Program-made: the position numbers and the translations under genes | DNA from: Acidobacterium sp. S8 | Lineage (GTDB): Bacteria; Acidobacteriota; Terriglobia; Terriglobales; Acidobacteriaceae | Direction: 5' to 3' | Assembly (NCBI RefSeq): GCF_009765985.1 | Contig: NZ_LMUM01000037.1 | Coordinates: 8,113-72,112 of the forward strand | Length of the DNA: 64,000 nt | The notes under the pieces: generated by a model | Databases searched by the model: none | What the model saw: only the letters and a program-made list of their open reading frames with translations | What the model was told of the DNA's origin: nothing | In this document: one piece after another, positions 24,968-33,717 of the stretch | Position numbering within the stretch: the stretch's first letter is position 1 | Layout: each line of letters begins with the position of its first letter

Positions 24968-25744
24968 ATGGCCGAGATACAAAATCCCGTAGGACCACTA
25001 GTCAAGGCTGATGCTGTGAACTTCACTAGAGAGCAGATAGAGAGGCTACTCGCGGCTGCATGCAACTTCCAGGGTCAGGGCATGGCAGCACGCGAAAAAT
25101 GCCGCGAGGACTTCCGCGATGCTGAGCGTGAGGACGACAATACCCTGCGGATAATGGTCGACGGGCTGGTTGGTTCACTTCAGGATAAGCTCTCCCAACC
25201 GATCGAGAAGGTAGATCCGGGGATCTCCTATCAGATCGGCTTGGTGACCTCCTACGTCCGAACTCACTTCATCGTCACCGATCTGATCCTGAACGGCGAC
25301 CTGGTCGAGGCCGTGACGCTGATCCGGAAGCAACTCGAATCCGTCGCCCGCTTGAATGAACTGGACAAGCGGCCACTAGACAAACTTGAGGGCAAGACCC
25401 CAAACATACGTATGTTCTTCAGGCACGGGGGCGGAGAGATGTATGGGCACCTTTCAGAGGTGGCTCACTTTTCGAAATCGCGCGTTTCCGAACTGATGCA
25501 TGTGATCCAGAACGGGGATCGTATCGGGCCAAGTCTCTATCCGGTCTTCACCGAGCACAGTTTCGCGTGCCTCGATATGCACCACTTCGTTTCGATCTAC
25601 TTCCTGGCGTGGATCACAGAGAAGCTGTCCGAATGGTATCCGCACATCGATCACCAGGAAGGGAGGACGATGGTCGGCCTGACTATCGCATATGCCAAGA
25701 AAATCGACGTAATTCGGTTTCCGGATCGACAGCCGGAACCCTGA
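24968..25744 (+). CDS. helical protein of unknown function (DUF5677-like appearance)
   Basis: The ATG at 24968 (GAGAA upstream) gives 258 residues. The protein is mostly alpha-helical, with FTREQIERLLAAACNFQGQG near the start and LILNGDLVEAVTLIRKQLES in the middle. The latter resembles DUF5677-type proteins found in defence islands and as orphans. No catalytic motif is clear; HGGGEMYGHLSEVAHFSKSR holds conserved-looking His/Glu residues. It lies 217 nt upstream of the reverse-transcriptase pair on the same strand, so it could belong to that system, but linkage is not shown. Confidence 0.55.
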   Translation: MAEIQNPVGPLVKADAVNFTREQIERLLAAACNFQGQGMAAREKCREDFRDAEREDDNTLRIMVDGLVGSLQDKLSQPIEKVDPGISYQIGLVTSYVRTHFIVTDLILNGDLVEAVTLIRKQLESVARLNELDKRPLDKLEGKTPNIRMFFRHGGGEMYGHLSEVAHFSKSRVSELMHVIQNGDRIGPSLYPVFTEHSFACLDMHHFVSIYFLAWITEKLSEWYPHIDHQEGRTMVGLTIAYAKKIDVIRFPDRQPEP

Positions 25745-25825
25745 TCTGGGTTCATCTGTCATTGCGTCTTGCCAGAATTATCGCGATTGTCTCAACATTC
25801 CAGGCTCGCATCGAAGACGGCATTT

Positions 25826-25846
25826 ACATAGGGTCAAAACCTATGT
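25826..25846. repeat. short hairpin between the helical protein and the RT operon
   Basis: ACATAGG and CCTATGT form a 7-bp perfect stem around GTCAAAA. There is no following T-run, so an operator or RNA hairpin is more likely than a terminator. It lies 116 nt before the first RT-operon gene. Confidence 0.4.
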
Positions 25847-25961
25847 GAACCAGCTAGTCTGAATGCCTGCGGACCATCATTTCGCCTCTTATGTGTGAGC
25901 CGGCGTTTGGTGGGAGAAGCACCGGCGTTCTATCGTTTCTGCATGACCTGGCGCACCCACA

Positions 25962-26348
25962 ATGTTCGGTTACAGCTTCGGGATCTCCGACGGGCGGATT
26001 ACGCTTGGCGATGGTAGCGAAGTCGATTGCCTACAGAAGGTCCACCCAATCGGGCGGCATGTAGCCGCCGGCTTCGCGGGTTCAGTTAACATCGGCTTCG
26101 CCATGATCGATGAGCTGCGACGTCTGGCCGACTATAAAGACCCTCGGATAGCATGTGACCCGGAAGCAGTGCGAAAGCAGTGGCCGGGCTGCGCCCGGGC
26201 GGTGTTCAACCGGTTCGGCCCCGAAGACCAGACCGACCAGTGTCACCTCATGCTGTTCATGGTGCACCCGCTCCAACACGGCGGGAATTCAGGCGGTCTG
26301 TTGGAAGCGACGATACAATCGAGCTTCCCGGTGATTGAACCCGAATGA
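25962..26348 (+). CDS. Ntn-hydrolase/HslV-like protein paired with the reverse transcriptase
   Basis: The 128-residue product shows ISDGRITLGDGSEVDCLQKV, PIGRHVAAGFAGSV and GFAMIDELRRLADY, the order seen in HslV/proteasome-beta proteins (an xGDGxVxxG stretch, then AGFAG and a helix). A normal N-terminal nucleophile (Thr, Ser or Cys after Met) is absent: the protein begins MFGYSFG. An in-frame TGA lies upstream at about 25944, so no longer start exists. It may be a catalytically dead sensor/scaffold or a truncated protease. The stop overlaps the reverse-transcriptase ATG (ATGA), strongly linking the two. Confidence 0.6.
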   Translation: MFGYSFGISDGRITLGDGSEVDCLQKVHPIGRHVAAGFAGSVNIGFAMIDELRRLADYKDPRIACDPEAVRKQWPGCARAVFNRFGPEDQTDQCHLMLFMVHPLQHGGNSGGLLEATIQSSFPVIEPE

Positions 26349-28450
26349 TTACGAAAACATCGCTAATCTCGCTGCGCAACCTCGACCTTGCTCTGTCCCG
26401 GATCCTCACTGCGAAAAATCACCAGCATAAGCGCATGTTCCGACACATCTATCAGGCCTACGAGCCGGGGCGCCGGGCGAACCTGCTTCTGCTACACGAA
26501 AAGCTCAGGGGTGGATGGAAGGCCACCCGTCCGATCCGCATTTACATGCCGAAGCCCTCCGGCCTGCTTCGTCCCCTCACGCTCCTGACGCTCGAGGATC
26601 AAATCGTCCTGCAGGCTATCGCGAACCAGGTCGCAAAGCAGACCTTCGAACGGAGGCGCGATGTGCAGGGACAGTCGGTTTTCAGCAACTGCCTGAGCAA
26701 GGATCCGAACTCGATCTTCTTTCTTCAGGATTGGCGATCTACCTATCACCAGTTCCAAGTCCGACTCGCGCGCCACCTGGCGGCCGGCAATCAGTGGATC
26801 GCACACTTCGATCTGGCGGCTTTCTACGAGACGATCTCACACCGCGCTCTCCAGACGATCGTAGCGCCTTCCGGTGGAGGGAACGAGCTTTGGTCGCTCA
26901 TTCGCGAGTGGCTGTGCGTATGGACGTCCGAACAGGGAGGCATTCCGGTGGACCACGGCATACCCCAAGGGCCGATGGCGTCGGATTTCCTGGCGGAGGT
27001 GTTTCTCCTGCCGCTCGACGAGGCCATGAAGCGCACTGGCATCCCCTACATCCGGTATGTGGATGACATTCGCGTCCTTGCGAAAAGCGAGGAAGAGGCG
27101 CGACGAGCAGCAATCGTGCTGGAAATAGAATGTCGGCGTTGGAGTCTGATACCGCAAGGCTCCAAGTTCAAAGTCTCGCATGCGAGAACCATTGCCGAAG
27201 CTCTCGGTACGCTGCCCAGCATCGCGGAATCGACAGGTCGCGATGTGGACGAAGGCGAACTCGACGATGCATCGGCCGTGAGCATCCTGCGCGACGCCAT
27301 CAAGGGTCGGCCGCCGCGTGTCGTGGACAAGAGCCGGCTGCGCTATGTTCTTTACCGGGCAGGTGCTTCCCCCAGTGTGCTCCGGAGGACGATCGATCTG
27401 CTCCCTCGGCATCCTGAGCATATCGATGCCTTCGCCGCATACTTGCAAAACTATTCGAAGTCCCGGCCGGTCGAGCGGCTGGTCTGGAGCATGCTCGGGT
27501 CCGGAGTTCTTTACGACTACGTTGAGGCCGAATTGTGGATGATCGCAGCCCGCATGGGCTCCGCCCAGACGCTCGCCGGTCTGCTTCAGAGGGCCCAGCT
27601 GCAGGCAAGACGACGGCCCCTATCGTTCTCGATGCGCCGTGCGCTGCTGACGTTTTTCGTGAGTTGCCGCAACGTCGGGGTCTATACGAACGGCATGACC
27701 ATTAAGCGTCTGCGGGCTCAAACCCCATACATCCAGTCACTCATCGTTCCTCACTTCGTCAGCGGAGATTTCAAGGCCGGCGGCATAGCCTCCGAGCTGG
27801 TGAAGGCTGCGCTTCCGGGAATGGTTCTGGCAGGCCAGATGGTCGACCGCTCCATCACTGTCGAAGAACTCGGCGTTCAAGTCGCTGAACTGGAACCGGA
27901 GGTGAGAAACGTATTCCATGGCCTCGGCCTGATTGAGGGACCGAAGCAACCGCGCTTCGATCAAGTCGGCGATGTACTCCGGATTCGCTACGGCATCCCG
28001 TACTGGAAAGGATGGCGGGGACTCCTTGCCAGCAATTATCAGCACGCGCTGCAGGTCTTGCTTACGGCCGAGAACAAGTTCCTGCCTGATAGCTCGGGCT
28101 GGTTGTCCTCACAAAACTCCTTCAACGATGCGGTGTTCAGGGCGCTTCAGGCCTATCTTCAGAGCAAGGGGCTGCCTGGTGCGATGACCATGCTCGATCC
28201 GAAGGGCAAGCTGCACCCATTCGGCCGCCTGCTCGACAAAGACACGGCGTTCTCAAGAGCATTCCCTACGATGTCGGCTTCGCTTCGCGCTGGAAACGAT
28301 CGACGTAATAGCATACCGGACAGCCATCCGTTTGAGTTCAAAAGCGGAAAGCGGACCAAGCGCCTGCGTGTCCGCGAACGCGATGAATTAAAGGCCAAAT
28401 TCACAAGCGCCTACGGAGAGATCGTCACCTTCGTGAATGCGCAACCATAA
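26345..28450 (+). CDS. defence-type reverse transcriptase (UG/Abi-like) with long C-terminal domain
   Basis: This 701-residue protein has the RT core: RIYMPKPSGLLRPLTLLTLE (65-84), motif A AHFDLAAFYETISH with Asp156, motif B GIPQGPMAS (205-213) and motif C YVDD (238-241). There is no maturase or HNH intron domain and no adjacent group II intron structure. About 370 residues of helical sequence follow the RT, as in Abi/UG (DRT) antiviral reverse transcriptases. It is coupled to the Ntn-like gene and followed by about 400 nt of non-coding, structured DNA. I cannot place it in a named DRT class. Confidence 0.88.
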   Translation: MITKTSLISLRNLDLALSRILTAKNHQHKRMFRHIYQAYEPGRRANLLLLHEKLRGGWKATRPIRIYMPKPSGLLRPLTLLTLEDQIVLQAIANQVAKQTFERRRDVQGQSVFSNCLSKDPNSIFFLQDWRSTYHQFQVRLARHLAAGNQWIAHFDLAAFYETISHRALQTIVAPSGGGNELWSLIREWLCVWTSEQGGIPVDHGIPQGPMASDFLAEVFLLPLDEAMKRTGIPYIRYVDDIRVLAKSEEEARRAAIVLEIECRRWSLIPQGSKFKVSHARTIAEALGTLPSIAESTGRDVDEGELDDASAVSILRDAIKGRPPRVVDKSRLRYVLYRAGASPSVLRRTIDLLPRHPEHIDAFAAYLQNYSKSRPVERLVWSMLGSGVLYDYVEAELWMIAARMGSAQTLAGLLQRAQLQARRRPLSFSMRRALLTFFVSCRNVGVYTNGMTIKRLRAQTPYIQSLIVPHFVSGDFKAGGIASELVKAALPGMVLAGQMVDRSITVEELGVQVAELEPEVRNVFHGLGLIEGPKQPRFDQVGDVLRIRYGIPYWKGWRGLLASNYQHALQVLLTAENKFLPDSSGWLSSQNSFNDAVFRALQAYLQSKGLPGAMTMLDPKGKLHPFGRLLDKDTAFSRAFPTMSASLRAGNDRRNSIPDSHPFEFKSGKRTKRLRVRERDELKAKFTSAYGEIVTFVNAQP

Positions 28451-28569
28451 CCATGGGGCGCGGTTCGTGGCTGGGCGGGGTCTGCGCGATCACCGGCATC
28501 GTCCTTGTTGGGACCGATCGAGGAGTTGGCTCTGCTTGCCGCGGCTTCGCGTCAATTAATCGACGGTCG

Positions 28570-28712
28570 ATTCTCTTGAGAATAGAGAAGCGCAAGCTTC
28601 TCATATCCGGCCACCACCCGGAGCGGAGATGGCGGTCAAGGCCGTGAAGCGCCGCGCTAGCGGTCGCAGCGGAGAGCCTTGACGGACACCGGAGCGGAGG
28701 GTAAGAGCTCCG
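28570..28712 (+). ncRNA. candidate structured RNA downstream of the reverse transcriptase
   Basis: In the gene-free gap 28451-28850 three stems follow closely. GAGAAGC/GCTTCTC closes a GCAA tetraloop at 28585-28602. GTCAAGGC/GCCTTGAC (28635-28642 with 28676-28683) encloses a further CCGC/GCGG hairpin. CGGAGC/GCTCCG lies at 28690-28712. A TTCT/AGAA hairpin precedes them at 28571-28582. A stable GNRA loop and nested stems beside an antiviral-type RT suggest a template or partner RNA. No sequence match to a known RNA is claimed; strand is assumed from the operon. Confidence 0.4.
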
Positions 28713-28850
28713 CACAAACGAATGGTCTGTCAATTTTTGATACCGATCTCTCTTATTCCCATTGTTTGTCTCGCGCAGACAGGATTCGGTAGCTGATGTT
28801 CATGAACCAAGCGTAGGGTCGGAGAGGTTGAACACTTTTCGCCTCACTTG

Positions 28851-30404
28851 ATGCCGCCCTCTATCGTCAATTCGACTCCGCCCACCACCCGTGCGGCTCA
28901 GTATGTCCGAATGTCAACGGAACATCAGCAGTATTCTCCGCAAAACCAGTCTGACACCATCACGAAATATGCCATCGCTCACAATATGGACATCGTCGCC
29001 ACATACGACGACCACGGGCGAAGCGGGCTCAACCTCGCGGGCCGGGATGGGCTAAGTCAGCTTCTGAAGGATGTTGAGCAAGGGCGCACAAGCTTCACGG
29101 ACCTCCTGGTTTACGACGTGAGCCGCTGGGGACGGTTCCAGGACGCCGACGAAAGCGCGTATCACGAATATGTTTTGAAGCGAGCAGGTATCCGCGTTCA
29201 CTATTGCGGCGAGCAGTTCGCAAACGATGGGAGCATGGCGTCTGCGCTGATGAAGACGCTCAAACGAACCATGGCGGGGGAATATAGCCGGGAGCTGTCT
29301 GTCAAAGTCTTTGCGGGGCAATGCCGCCTCATTGAGCTTGGATTCAGGCAAGGCGGCCCGGCTGGTTACGGTCTCCGACGCCAGCTCATTGATCGTGACG
29401 GCAAAGAAAAGGGATTACTAGCGCGAGGAGAGCGGAAAAGCCTACAGACGGACCGTGTTGTTCTGGTGCCTGGTCCTGAAGCAGAAATTCTTGTTGTGCG
29501 GGACCTGTTCTCTCGTTTTGTGGAAAACGGGCAATCAGAAAAGAACTTAGCCTTCTACCTCAACAGCAAGGATGTACTGTCTGACATGGAGAAACCTTGG
29601 ACGAGGGCGACGATTCATCAAATTCTCACGAATCCTAAGTATGTCGGCGCCAATGTGTACAACCGTCGTTCATACAAGTTGAAGATGAAGCGGCTGGTAA
29701 ACCCACCTGAAATGTGGATCTCTCGCAACGAAGCATTCAAGGCAATCGTTCCCACGGATGTCTTTTTGCAAGCCCGCCGGATCATCGATGCTCGACATGT
29801 GCATTTGACAGACGATGACTTGCTCGCGCGGTTGCGAGTGCTGTTAGAGCGATGCGGGAAGCTGTCGGGGCTACTTATCGATGAGGCAGAAGATATGCCT
29901 TCAAGTTCAATTTACGTGTCGCGGTTCGGCGGTCTCCATAGAGCTTACGAGCTCATTGATTGGAGCGACCGGCGAGACTCCAGCTTTATTGAAGCAAATC
30001 GAGAGCTGCGTCGGCGGCATCAAGATCTAGTCAAAATCATCGTTGCGGATTTGCGAGCTACTGGGGCGCACGTAGAGGTAGACGACCGTTCCGACTTGCT
30101 AACCATCAATCACGAATACACGGCGTCTCTCATCCTTTCAAGGTGTCAGGAGACGAAAGCGCAGTCTCAACGATGGCGACTCCGGTTTGATGCTGGGCTA
30201 GTTCCGGACATCACCATTGCCGGTCGGCTGAATCCAGGAAATCAGACCGTTAAGGACTACTACCTGCTTCCAAGCATTGATCTCCTCTGGAAGCGGCTCA
30301 GTCTTGCCGCTGACAATGGAGTCTTGTTGGACCTATATAGATTCGACACCCTCAATCTATTTTTGAACCTCGCAAAAAGAGTTCCAGTGGAGGACGTAGC
30401 GTGA
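28851..30404 (+). CDS. large serine recombinase
   Basis: The ATG at 28851 gives 517 residues; a TTG just before it is the alternative. The resolvase catalytic domain starts AAQYVRMSTEHQ with nucleophile Ser22 and includes YDDHGRSGLNLAGRDGLSQL, LLVYDVSRWGRF and the long helix region LMKTLKRTMAGEYSRELSVK. A recombinase domain follows (GGPAGYGLRR ... WTRATIHQILTNPKYVGANV). Large serine recombinases integrate, excise or invert DNA. It heads a three-gene operon with two ParB-like genes, overlapping the first by GTGA. Its target site is unknown. Confidence 0.9.
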   Translation: MPPSIVNSTPPTTRAAQYVRMSTEHQQYSPQNQSDTITKYAIAHNMDIVATYDDHGRSGLNLAGRDGLSQLLKDVEQGRTSFTDLLVYDVSRWGRFQDADESAYHEYVLKRAGIRVHYCGEQFANDGSMASALMKTLKRTMAGEYSRELSVKVFAGQCRLIELGFRQGGPAGYGLRRQLIDRDGKEKGLLARGERKSLQTDRVVLVPGPEAEILVVRDLFSRFVENGQSEKNLAFYLNSKDVLSDMEKPWTRATIHQILTNPKYVGANVYNRRSYKLKMKRLVNPPEMWISRNEAFKAIVPTDVFLQARRIIDARHVHLTDDDLLARLRVLLERCGKLSGLLIDEAEDMPSSSIYVSRFGGLHRAYELIDWSDRRDSSFIEANRELRRRHQDLVKIIVADLRATGAHVEVDDRSDLLTINHEYTASLILSRCQETKAQSQRWRLRFDAGLVPDITIAGRLNPGNQTVKDYYLLPSIDLLWKRLSLAADNGVLLDLYRFDTLNLFLNLAKRVPVEDVA

Positions 30405-31270
30405 ACGAGCAACAAGTTGAATCGATTCTCATCTCAGAAATCCGAATTACGAACCCACGATCACGGAATCGACTCAAGTGGCAATTGGTCGTTCAAAGCA
30501 TCGCAACCGTAGGTTTGAAGCGGCCTATCACCGTAGCGCGAAGACCTCATTCAAATTCCGACGGCAAACGCTACGATTTGGTATGCGGACAAGGGCGCAT
30601 GGAGGCTTTTGTCGAGCTTGGTGAAATGTTCATTCCAGCAATCATCATCGAAGCACCAGAACAAGATCGTCAATTGATGAGCCTGGTCGAAAATATAGCC
30701 AGAAGACCGGCATCGACCCATGCGATTTTGTTCGAAGTTAGGGTTCTGCGTGAGAGGGGGCACTCAAGCGAGCAGATCGCTCGTAAGCTTGGCCTGGACC
30801 GGGCGTACCTTTATGGAATCTGCAATCTCATTGATAAAGGAGAAGAATTTCTTGTCTCTTCCGTAGAGGCCGGTCGCATCCCGCTGAGCGTTGCCGTAGA
30901 AATCGCCACTGGCAACAATCATGAGATCTCCAGGGCATTGTCGGAAGCTTACGAGAAGGGCGATCTGCGTGGGGCGCGCATCTCGGCCGCTCGCCGGGTC
31001 ATAAGCCAGAGGTTAGAAAGACAAAGGCTTCAAGGGAAGACCGCGCCGACGCGCCGCAAACTGACCGGCGAAGCTCTAGTCCAGGAGTATAAGCAAAAGA
31101 TTCGTGAGCAGACCGCCTTAGTGGTGAAGGCGAACCGCACAAGAGATCGGCTGATTTTGCTCACATCCGCCGTTCGAATCCTATTTGCAGATGAGAATTT
31201 TCGCACTCTTTTGAAGGCCGAAGGCGTTCAGTCTGTGCCTGCGGAGCTTGCAGGAAGGATCCAACAATGA
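30401..31270 (+). CDS. ParB-like protein (first of pair)
   Basis: This 289-residue protein starts at GTG30401 with GGAGG upstream. It has a ParB N-terminal fold: ILISEIRITNPRSRNRLKWQ, SIATVGLKRPITVA and YDLVCGQGRMEAFVELGE, the degenerate counterpart of the ParB nucleotide-binding box. A helix-turn-helix follows (HSSEQIARKLGLDRAYLYGI), then RepB-like helices. ParB proteins are CTP-dependent DNA clamps in partition. Here, coupled to a serine recombinase and a second ParB in an integrated island, it more likely recognises DNA for recombination or silencing. That role is inferred. Confidence 0.8.
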   Translation: MNEQQVESILISEIRITNPRSRNRLKWQLVVQSIATVGLKRPITVARRPHSNSDGKRYDLVCGQGRMEAFVELGEMFIPAIIIEAPEQDRQLMSLVENIARRPASTHAILFEVRVLRERGHSSEQIARKLGLDRAYLYGICNLIDKGEEFLVSSVEAGRIPLSVAVEIATGNNHEISRALSEAYEKGDLRGARISAARRVISQRLERQRLQGKTAPTRRKLTGEALVQEYKQKIREQTALVVKANRTRDRLILLTSAVRILFADENFRTLLKAEGVQSVPAELAGRIQQ

Positions 31271-32181
31271 AGCGCGCATCCGCGAATTTGCGTTCTGCCT
31301 TTCAGAACAACATCCTGACGCTGCCGCTGAGCTCGATCGTCCCACAGAGGAGCGCAACTGCGGAAGCGCTCCGTTCCTCCATTTTCAAACAAATTCTGGC
31401 GTCTGTGCGCGAGATCGGCCTAATCGAGCCGCTGGTCGTCTATCCGCGGGAGGGAAAGGGCTTTCTGCTTTTGGATGGACATCTCAGATTTGAGGCTCTC
31501 AAGATATTGGGGAGTGAGGAGGTTAACTGCATCGTCTCCACGGATGATGAGAGCTACACGTACAACAAACGAGTGAACCACATACCACCCGTTGCCCAAC
31601 ACTTCATGCTCATGGAAGCTATAAAGAGCGGAGTTGCAGAGGAGCGTATCGCCGCCACCCTAAACGTTGACGTGGCGGCGATTCGGAGGCGGGTGCAGAT
31701 GCTTGAAGGAATTTGCCCCGAGGTAGTCGAGATGTTGCGGGATCGGAAGCTAAGCCTGGACCTGTTCCCGGTACTGCGAAAGATGAAAGCAATTGGACAG
31801 ATAGCGACGGTCGAGCTAATGGTCCTCCGCAATGACTATTCTGTCGCGTTTGCAAAGACCAGGCTCGCCATCAGTCCTCCGGCGCTCCTCGCGAAGACTT
31901 CAACTGCACGTCAACACACTGCTAATGCTGACGCTGCAGATGCACTCCTCGGCGATGATACAGATGGTCTCATTCAGAATCTGAAGGCAATTGAAGAGAC
32001 CTACGGCACCGACGTTCTGACGCTTACGGTAAGCTGTGCCTATCTTGACCGGCTGTTCAATGAAGAAAAGATTACGAGCTATTTGGAACGACATCATCCA
32101 GGCCCTCTGGAAACGCTGAAGACGATTATCTCGGCTTTTAGACCCCCTTCAACACTGGAGAAAGGCGCGACCGCGCAATAA
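31267..32181 (+). CDS. ParB/RepB-like protein (second of pair)
   Basis: The ATG at 31267 overlaps the previous stop (ATGA). The 304-residue product has a clearer ParB box, LPLSSIVPQRS, VREIGLIEPLVVYP and FLLLDGHLRFEALKILG. A helix-turn-helix (ERIAATLNVDVAAIRRRVQM) and a RepB plasmid-partition domain (CPEVVEMLRDRKLSLDLFPV, AYLDRLFNEEKI) follow. It is the last gene of the recombinase-ParB-ParB operon. The two ParB proteins are different in sequence, suggesting a heteromeric complex and not a recent duplication. Confidence 0.82.
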   Translation: MKRASANLRSAFQNNILTLPLSSIVPQRSATAEALRSSIFKQILASVREIGLIEPLVVYPREGKGFLLLDGHLRFEALKILGSEEVNCIVSTDDESYTYNKRVNHIPPVAQHFMLMEAIKSGVAEERIAATLNVDVAAIRRRVQMLEGICPEVVEMLRDRKLSLDLFPVLRKMKAIGQIATVELMVLRNDYSVAFAKTRLAISPPALLAKTSTARQHTANADAADALLGDDTDGLIQNLKAIEETYGTDVLTLTVSCAYLDRLFNEEKITSYLERHHPGPLETLKTIISAFRPPSTLEKGATAQ

Positions 32182-32377
32182 TGTAGAGTGAGGCGTGCGA
32201 TCCAACATAAGAGCTCAAGTTCAGTTCGGCTCATAGCTTTGGTCTTCAATCTTCACAAGCAGTCTTCCCAAAACCGAGTACTGCGGGTGCTGATTTAGAG
32301 CTCGCTGAGATGCGCTATATGCCGTTTAACTAGTCCAGCTACTATTAGGTCCACAGCCAAAAGTAGGCGCATTGGGT

Positions 32378-33319
32378 ATGCGAATATTCGTTGCCATTAC
32401 GGATCAAGATTGGTTCAACCTTCACGCGTCAAGTGTGCAGATTGACGAGGTAAACTTCTGGCGACCATCACCTACGGCTAATTTCAAGGCGCTCCAGCCG
32501 GGAGAATTGATGCTCTTCAAATTGCATTCTCCCCTCAATTTCATTGCCGGTGGTGGCTTTTTCACCAGATTTCTTCATCTAGCACTGAGCCTGGCCTGGG
32601 ATAGCTTCGGTAGGGCGAACGGCGTCGTCTCTGTTGAAGAAATGAGAATGCGGATAGGGAAATATCGGCACGTAGATTTCGCGTCAAGTGATGATCCGAA
32701 TGTAGGGTGCATTCTGCTTGCTGAGCCATTCTTCTGGCCCAGGGAGCTTTGGATTTCCCCTCCCGCTGAATTCAGTCGAAATAATCAAGTGGGGCAAGGC
32801 TTCGATGCCGAATCCGGTGCCGGCAAGGCATTGTGGGCTGCGGTATCCGAGCGTCTTGCCGTTCACCCGCCGCCGAAAATCGAAACCGCAACCGCGACAC
32901 TTTCGGCGATCGAATCGAATGGTTATGGAAAACCTCAAATCGTCCACCCACGACTAGGCCAGGGTACCTTCCGGGTTTTGGTGACGGAGGCGTATGAGCG
33001 GCGCTGTGCAATCACTGGCGAACGCACGCTGCCTGTCCTCGATACGGCGCACATCATGCCATTCTCCATTTGCCAGCGGCACGAGCTCTCAAATGGAATC
33101 CTGATGCGCAGCGACCTGCACCGGCTATTTGACGGTGGCTACCTGACCATAGACCCCGCTGACCGAAAGGTAGTTGTCAGCAAACGCATTCGTCAGGAGT
33201 TTGATAACGGTAAGGAATATTATCGACTTGAGGGACAACAGATCCGCGAACCAAATAACCTCGCATTCAGACCGTTAACAGAGAACATCGAATATCACGC
33301 ATACCACAGATTTCGATAG
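32378..33319 (+). CDS. HNH endonuclease with N-terminal PUA/SRA-like domain, candidate type IV restriction enzyme
   Basis: The ATG at 32378 is preferred over a TTG two codons earlier; 313 residues. The N-terminal half (FVAITDQDWFNLHA, VNFWRPSP, LQPGELMLFKLHSPLNFIAG) resembles PUA-like modified-base readers. The C-terminal half carries an HNH motif: YERRCAITGERTLPVLDTAH with His225, Asn239 in SNGILMRSDLHRLFDGG and His248. This reader-plus-HNH design is known from enzymes that cut modified DNA. It stands alone, 196 nt after the ParB operon, in a defence-rich island. Confidence 0.75.
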   Translation: MRIFVAITDQDWFNLHASSVQIDEVNFWRPSPTANFKALQPGELMLFKLHSPLNFIAGGGFFTRFLHLALSLAWDSFGRANGVVSVEEMRMRIGKYRHVDFASSDDPNVGCILLAEPFFWPRELWISPPAEFSRNNQVGQGFDAESGAGKALWAAVSERLAVHPPPKIETATATLSAIESNGYGKPQIVHPRLGQGTFRVLVTEAYERRCAITGERTLPVLDTAHIMPFSICQRHELSNGILMRSDLHRLFDGGYLTIDPADRKVVVSKRIRQEFDNGKEYYRLEGQQIREPNNLAFRPLTENIEYHAYHRFR

Positions 33320-33717
33320 CCTGACCATGCCCTTTTTTCGATCTGTCCTCAGTTTCAAGTAGCTAGTCATTTCTTGCCCGCCCTTCGAGGCGATTGCAAC
33401 TCCGCATTTATGCAAGCGACTTACAGACAGCTTTTCGCAATACGCCGACCTAGTCATTTAACAACGAACGGTCGGAACGATAGTCTGAAGGCGGACCTAG
33501 CAGGTTCGAGGTTCGGTGCTATCCAACCCGCATTTAGCTGCACTGTGATTCTTCTTCACCTCTTGTGCATGCGGGCCCGATCTTGCACGATGTCTGGATC
33601 CAATTGTCTGCTTGTGGCTGTCGGGGCTGGCCGCTAACCTCACAGTGTGTAAAGACTCGAGTTGGGAACCGTCAATGACGGTCGAGATGAGGTCGTTTTG
33701 ATAGTTCACATAGAAAC
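33320..33717. other. gene-free stretch before the RHH remnant
   Basis: No gene is supported. Short open frames lack ribosome-binding sites and protein character. The right part abuts a truncated copy of the left-end RHH gene, so this segment may be junction DNA from a past rearrangement. Confidence 0.35.

Noticed and set aside
26345-28450. Group II intron interpretation of the reverse transcriptase
   Set aside because: No maturase X domain, no HNH domain and no domain V-like structure next to the gene; motif order and the long helical tail fit UG/Abi types better.
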